Notes under the pieces: model-generated
Database searches by the model: none
Seen by the model: only the letters and a program-made list of their open reading frames with translations
Told to the model about the DNA's origin: nothing
Translations under genes and position numbers: made by a program
Source of the DNA: Alphaproteobacteria bacterium
GTDB taxonomy: Bacteria > Pseudomonadota > Alphaproteobacteria > Rhodobacterales > Rhodobacteraceae
Direction: 5' to 3'
DNA: 64,000 bases
Assembly (NCBI GenBank): GCA_030431485.1
Contig: JAUIIR010000001.1
Span: forward strand, 124,001-188,000
Shown: one piece after another, positions 62,479 to 64,000 of the stretch
How positions within the stretch are numbered: position 1 is the stretch's first letter
Layout of the letters: each line of letters begins with the position of its first letter

Positions 62479-63849
62479 GTTCGAGTCTGTGTCGACTCTG
62501 CGCCGGGGTTGGGCATTCAGCCAGATGCCGTCACGGGCGCGCACGGTGAGATGGGCGACGGGCTGGGGCGTTTTGCCGGCCACGGGTGTGACTTCGACCG
62601 CGCGCAGGAGCAGTGACAGCAGCAACGGGCCTTCGGCCATGGCAAAGCCCGCACCGGGGCAGACACGGGGGCCTGCGCTGAACGGCATATAGGCGTCGCG
62701 GGCGGATTGGCGAGTTTGGTCGTTTTGCCAGCGGGATGGATCGAAGGTGTCGGGGTCGTCCCAGAGTTTTGTGTGCCGGTGCAGGTGCCACGGGCTGAGC
62801 ACCAGTTGCGCGGCATTGGGAATGGGGCGTTTGCGGAAGGTCTCGGGACGTGTGGTTTCGCGCACCATCATCGGAACCGGGGGATAGAGCCTTAGGGTTT
62901 CGCGGAACACGTCGCGGCTGGTGGTCAGGCGCTTGACCTCTTTCGGATCGGTCAATGCGCTGGCCTCCTGCGCGATGCGATCTTGCCATTTGGGGGCCGC
63001 AGCACAGCAGTAAAGCGCCCAGCCAAGCGCGCTGGCGCTGGTTTCGTGCCCGGCGAGGAAGAAGATCGCGACCTGATCGACCATTTCAGCGGCGGTGAAA
63101 CACTCACCGGTGTCGGAATCGGGGGTGGTCATGATCCGGGTCGCCAAATCGTCGGGCGCGCTGCCGTTTGCGATGGCCTCCCGCCGCTGATCTACAAGCT
63201 GGGTGATCAGTACTCGGATGCGTTTTGCCGCGCGTTTGGTCTCGGCTCGGTGAAAGCGGGGAAACCACCGCGGCAGGGGCACGAAGGCAGCAAGGTTCAG
63301 GATCGGCTGGCTGCGCTGGTAGGCGCGGAATTCGTGGAAGACCTGTGCCGCGATACTGTCCTCGATGGGGATCGAAAACAGGGTTCGGAAGATCACGTCG
63401 GCGGCGGCGTGGCTGGCGATTTCCTCGATCTCGATCACTTTGCCATCGCCGATCTGTTCCAGCACACGCGCCACCATCGCGTGACCGGCGTCCCACATGG
63501 CTGGCAGGCTATGCGCGAGGCGTCCACCCTCGAAGGCCGGGTCGATGATGCGGCGTTGGTGATCCCAAACCGGTCCGTTGGTCAGGAACACCGATTGACC
63601 CAAGAGCGGGCGCAGTCCTTCGCCGATGCGGTCAGATTTCGGGAAATCGCGCGGGCGGTCGCGCAGGATCGTCTGCACCAAGGCTGGATCATTGGCGAGG
63701 TAGGAGCGAAAGAACGGCGTGCGAAACTCGGCCATCCAAGCGCCATAGAGCCGCTCGGGTTGGGCCGACAAGATGTCCTGCCTGAAAAGCCGCAGATAGC
63801 GCCACAGCGACACGCGGTCGGGGCGTGATATGGGCTTGGGTGGGATCAC
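62473..63849 (-). CDS. cytochrome P450
   Basis: The 458-residue monooxygenase has the I-helix oxygen motif FLAGHETSASAL near residue 265, the ExxR motif FRETLRLYPP near 320 and the heme ligand loop FSAGPRVCPGAGFAMAEG with Cys near 401. The substrate is unknown. No dedicated ferredoxin or reductase is adjacent in the window. The start is a GTG at 63849 within the stop of the preceding gene (GTGA overlap), and the protein then begins as P450s do; a longer open frame upstream lies inside the other gene. Confidence 0.94.
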   Translation of the reverse strand: MIPPKPISRPDRVSLWRYLRLFRQDILSAQPERLYGAWMAEFRTPFFRSYLANDPALVQTILRDRPRDFPKSDRIGEGLRPLLGQSVFLTNGPVWDHQRRIIDPAFEGGRLAHSLPAMWDAGHAMVARVLEQIGDGKVIEIEEIASHAAADVIFRTLFSIPIEDSIAAQVFHEFRAYQRSQPILNLAAFVPLPRWFPRFHRAETKRAAKRIRVLITQLVDQRREAIANGSAPDDLATRIMTTPDSDTGECFTAAEMVDQVAIFFLAGHETSASALGWALYCCAAAPKWQDRIAQEASALTDPKEVKRLTTSRDVFRETLRLYPPVPMMVRETTRPETFRKRPIPNAAQLVLSPWHLHRHTKLWDDPDTFDPSRWQNDQTRQSARDAYMPFSAGPRVCPGAGFAMAEGPLLLSLLLRAVEVTPVAGKTPQPVAHLTVRARDGIWLNAQPRRRVDTDSNG

Positions 63850-64000
63850 AGGGCGGTGTTTGTGTATTTTGACACCGATACGTCGATCCGGCTGGGGGAG
63901 GGCGCGCGGGTGGCGTATCGCTGGCCGAGGGTCAACGGGCCTGCGGTGATCTGGAAGTAATCGTAGTCGAGCGGGTTCTCGAAGGCGCACAAATACTGAA
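63846..64000 (-). CDS. C-terminal end of an unrecognised protein, 5' part outside window
   Basis: An open frame enters from the window end on the minus strand and stops at 63846-63848, giving about 50 C-terminal residues (containing CAFENPLDYDYFQITAGPLT). Its TGA overlaps the P450 GTG start, which supports it as a real gene in an operon with the P450. Too little is present to identify it. Confidence 0.65.
   Translation of the reverse strand, partial: QYLCAFENPLDYDYFQITAGPLTLGQRYATRAPSPSRIDVSVSKYTNTAL

Overview
The window is a 64 kb piece of a GC-rich (roughly 60%) alphaproteobacterial chromosome. It is most likely from the Rhodobacterales (Roseobacter/Paracoccaceae group). Support comes from the style of the gene set (photolyase plus DUF2256 protein, LpxD with the insertion usual in this order, bactofilin/M23 pair, many ABC importers with Tat-type binding proteins) and from a typical alphaproteobacterial intergenic palindromic repeat at 41981-42048. 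No ribosomal or other taxonomic marker is present, so the genus is left open. No prophage, insertion sequence, integron or CRISPR array was seen.

Layout. 1-9.6 kb: housekeeping genes (acyltransferase, pepN, a photolyase/cryptochrome with a 49-residue DUF2256 partner, glcB, tRNA-Arg) and two unrecognised genes. 9.7-31.7 kb: a large catabolic region. A SorC-type regulator is followed by an acetoin-dehydrogenase-like complex (E1 alpha, E1 beta, lipoyl-hydrolase fusion) and a SAF-domain oxidoreductase on the minus strand. Divergent from these is a sugar ABC importer with a PfkB kinase and a HAD phosphatase. A second, ribose-type importer is headed by a dehalogenase/epoxide-hydrolase-like enzyme. 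Beyond it lie a GntR regulator, an RHH protein, a glyoxalase I, a two-subunit GMC dehydrogenase and a class II aldolase. 31.8-33.5 kb: an orphan gene of lower GC. 33.5-41.6 kb: envelope genes (GDSL autotransporter, DUF882 peptidase, L,D-transpeptidase, LpxD-ACP-ketosynthase) and a methyltransferase. 42-49.6 kb: glnE, an atypical LuxR-type regulator, an amino-acid ABC importer and an EamA exporter. 49.6-64 kb: bactofilin plus M23 peptidase, DUF455, a thiol peroxidase, a giant AsmA-like protein, an AlbA_2-domain orphan, queA, an MFS transporter, DUF924, class I aldolase and a cytochrome P450, with one further gene cut by the window end.

How the genes may work together. The most interesting region is 9.7-26.7 kb. 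The same 14-bp palindrome, TGAAC-N4-GTTCA, lies in the divergent promoter of the oxidoreductase/importer units and upstream of the dehalogenase/importer unit, and a one-mismatch copy lies upstream of the SorC regulator. This suggests one regulon feeding two importers, a kinase, a phosphatase and an NAD(P)-type oxidoreductase into a C-C-cleaving, acyloin-type thiamine complex. The substrate cannot be read from sequence. A deoxy or methyl-branched sugar or polyol would fit the cleavage chemistry. The GMC dehydrogenase, glyoxalase and aldolase block next door has its own GntR regulator and a perfect 16-bp palindrome.
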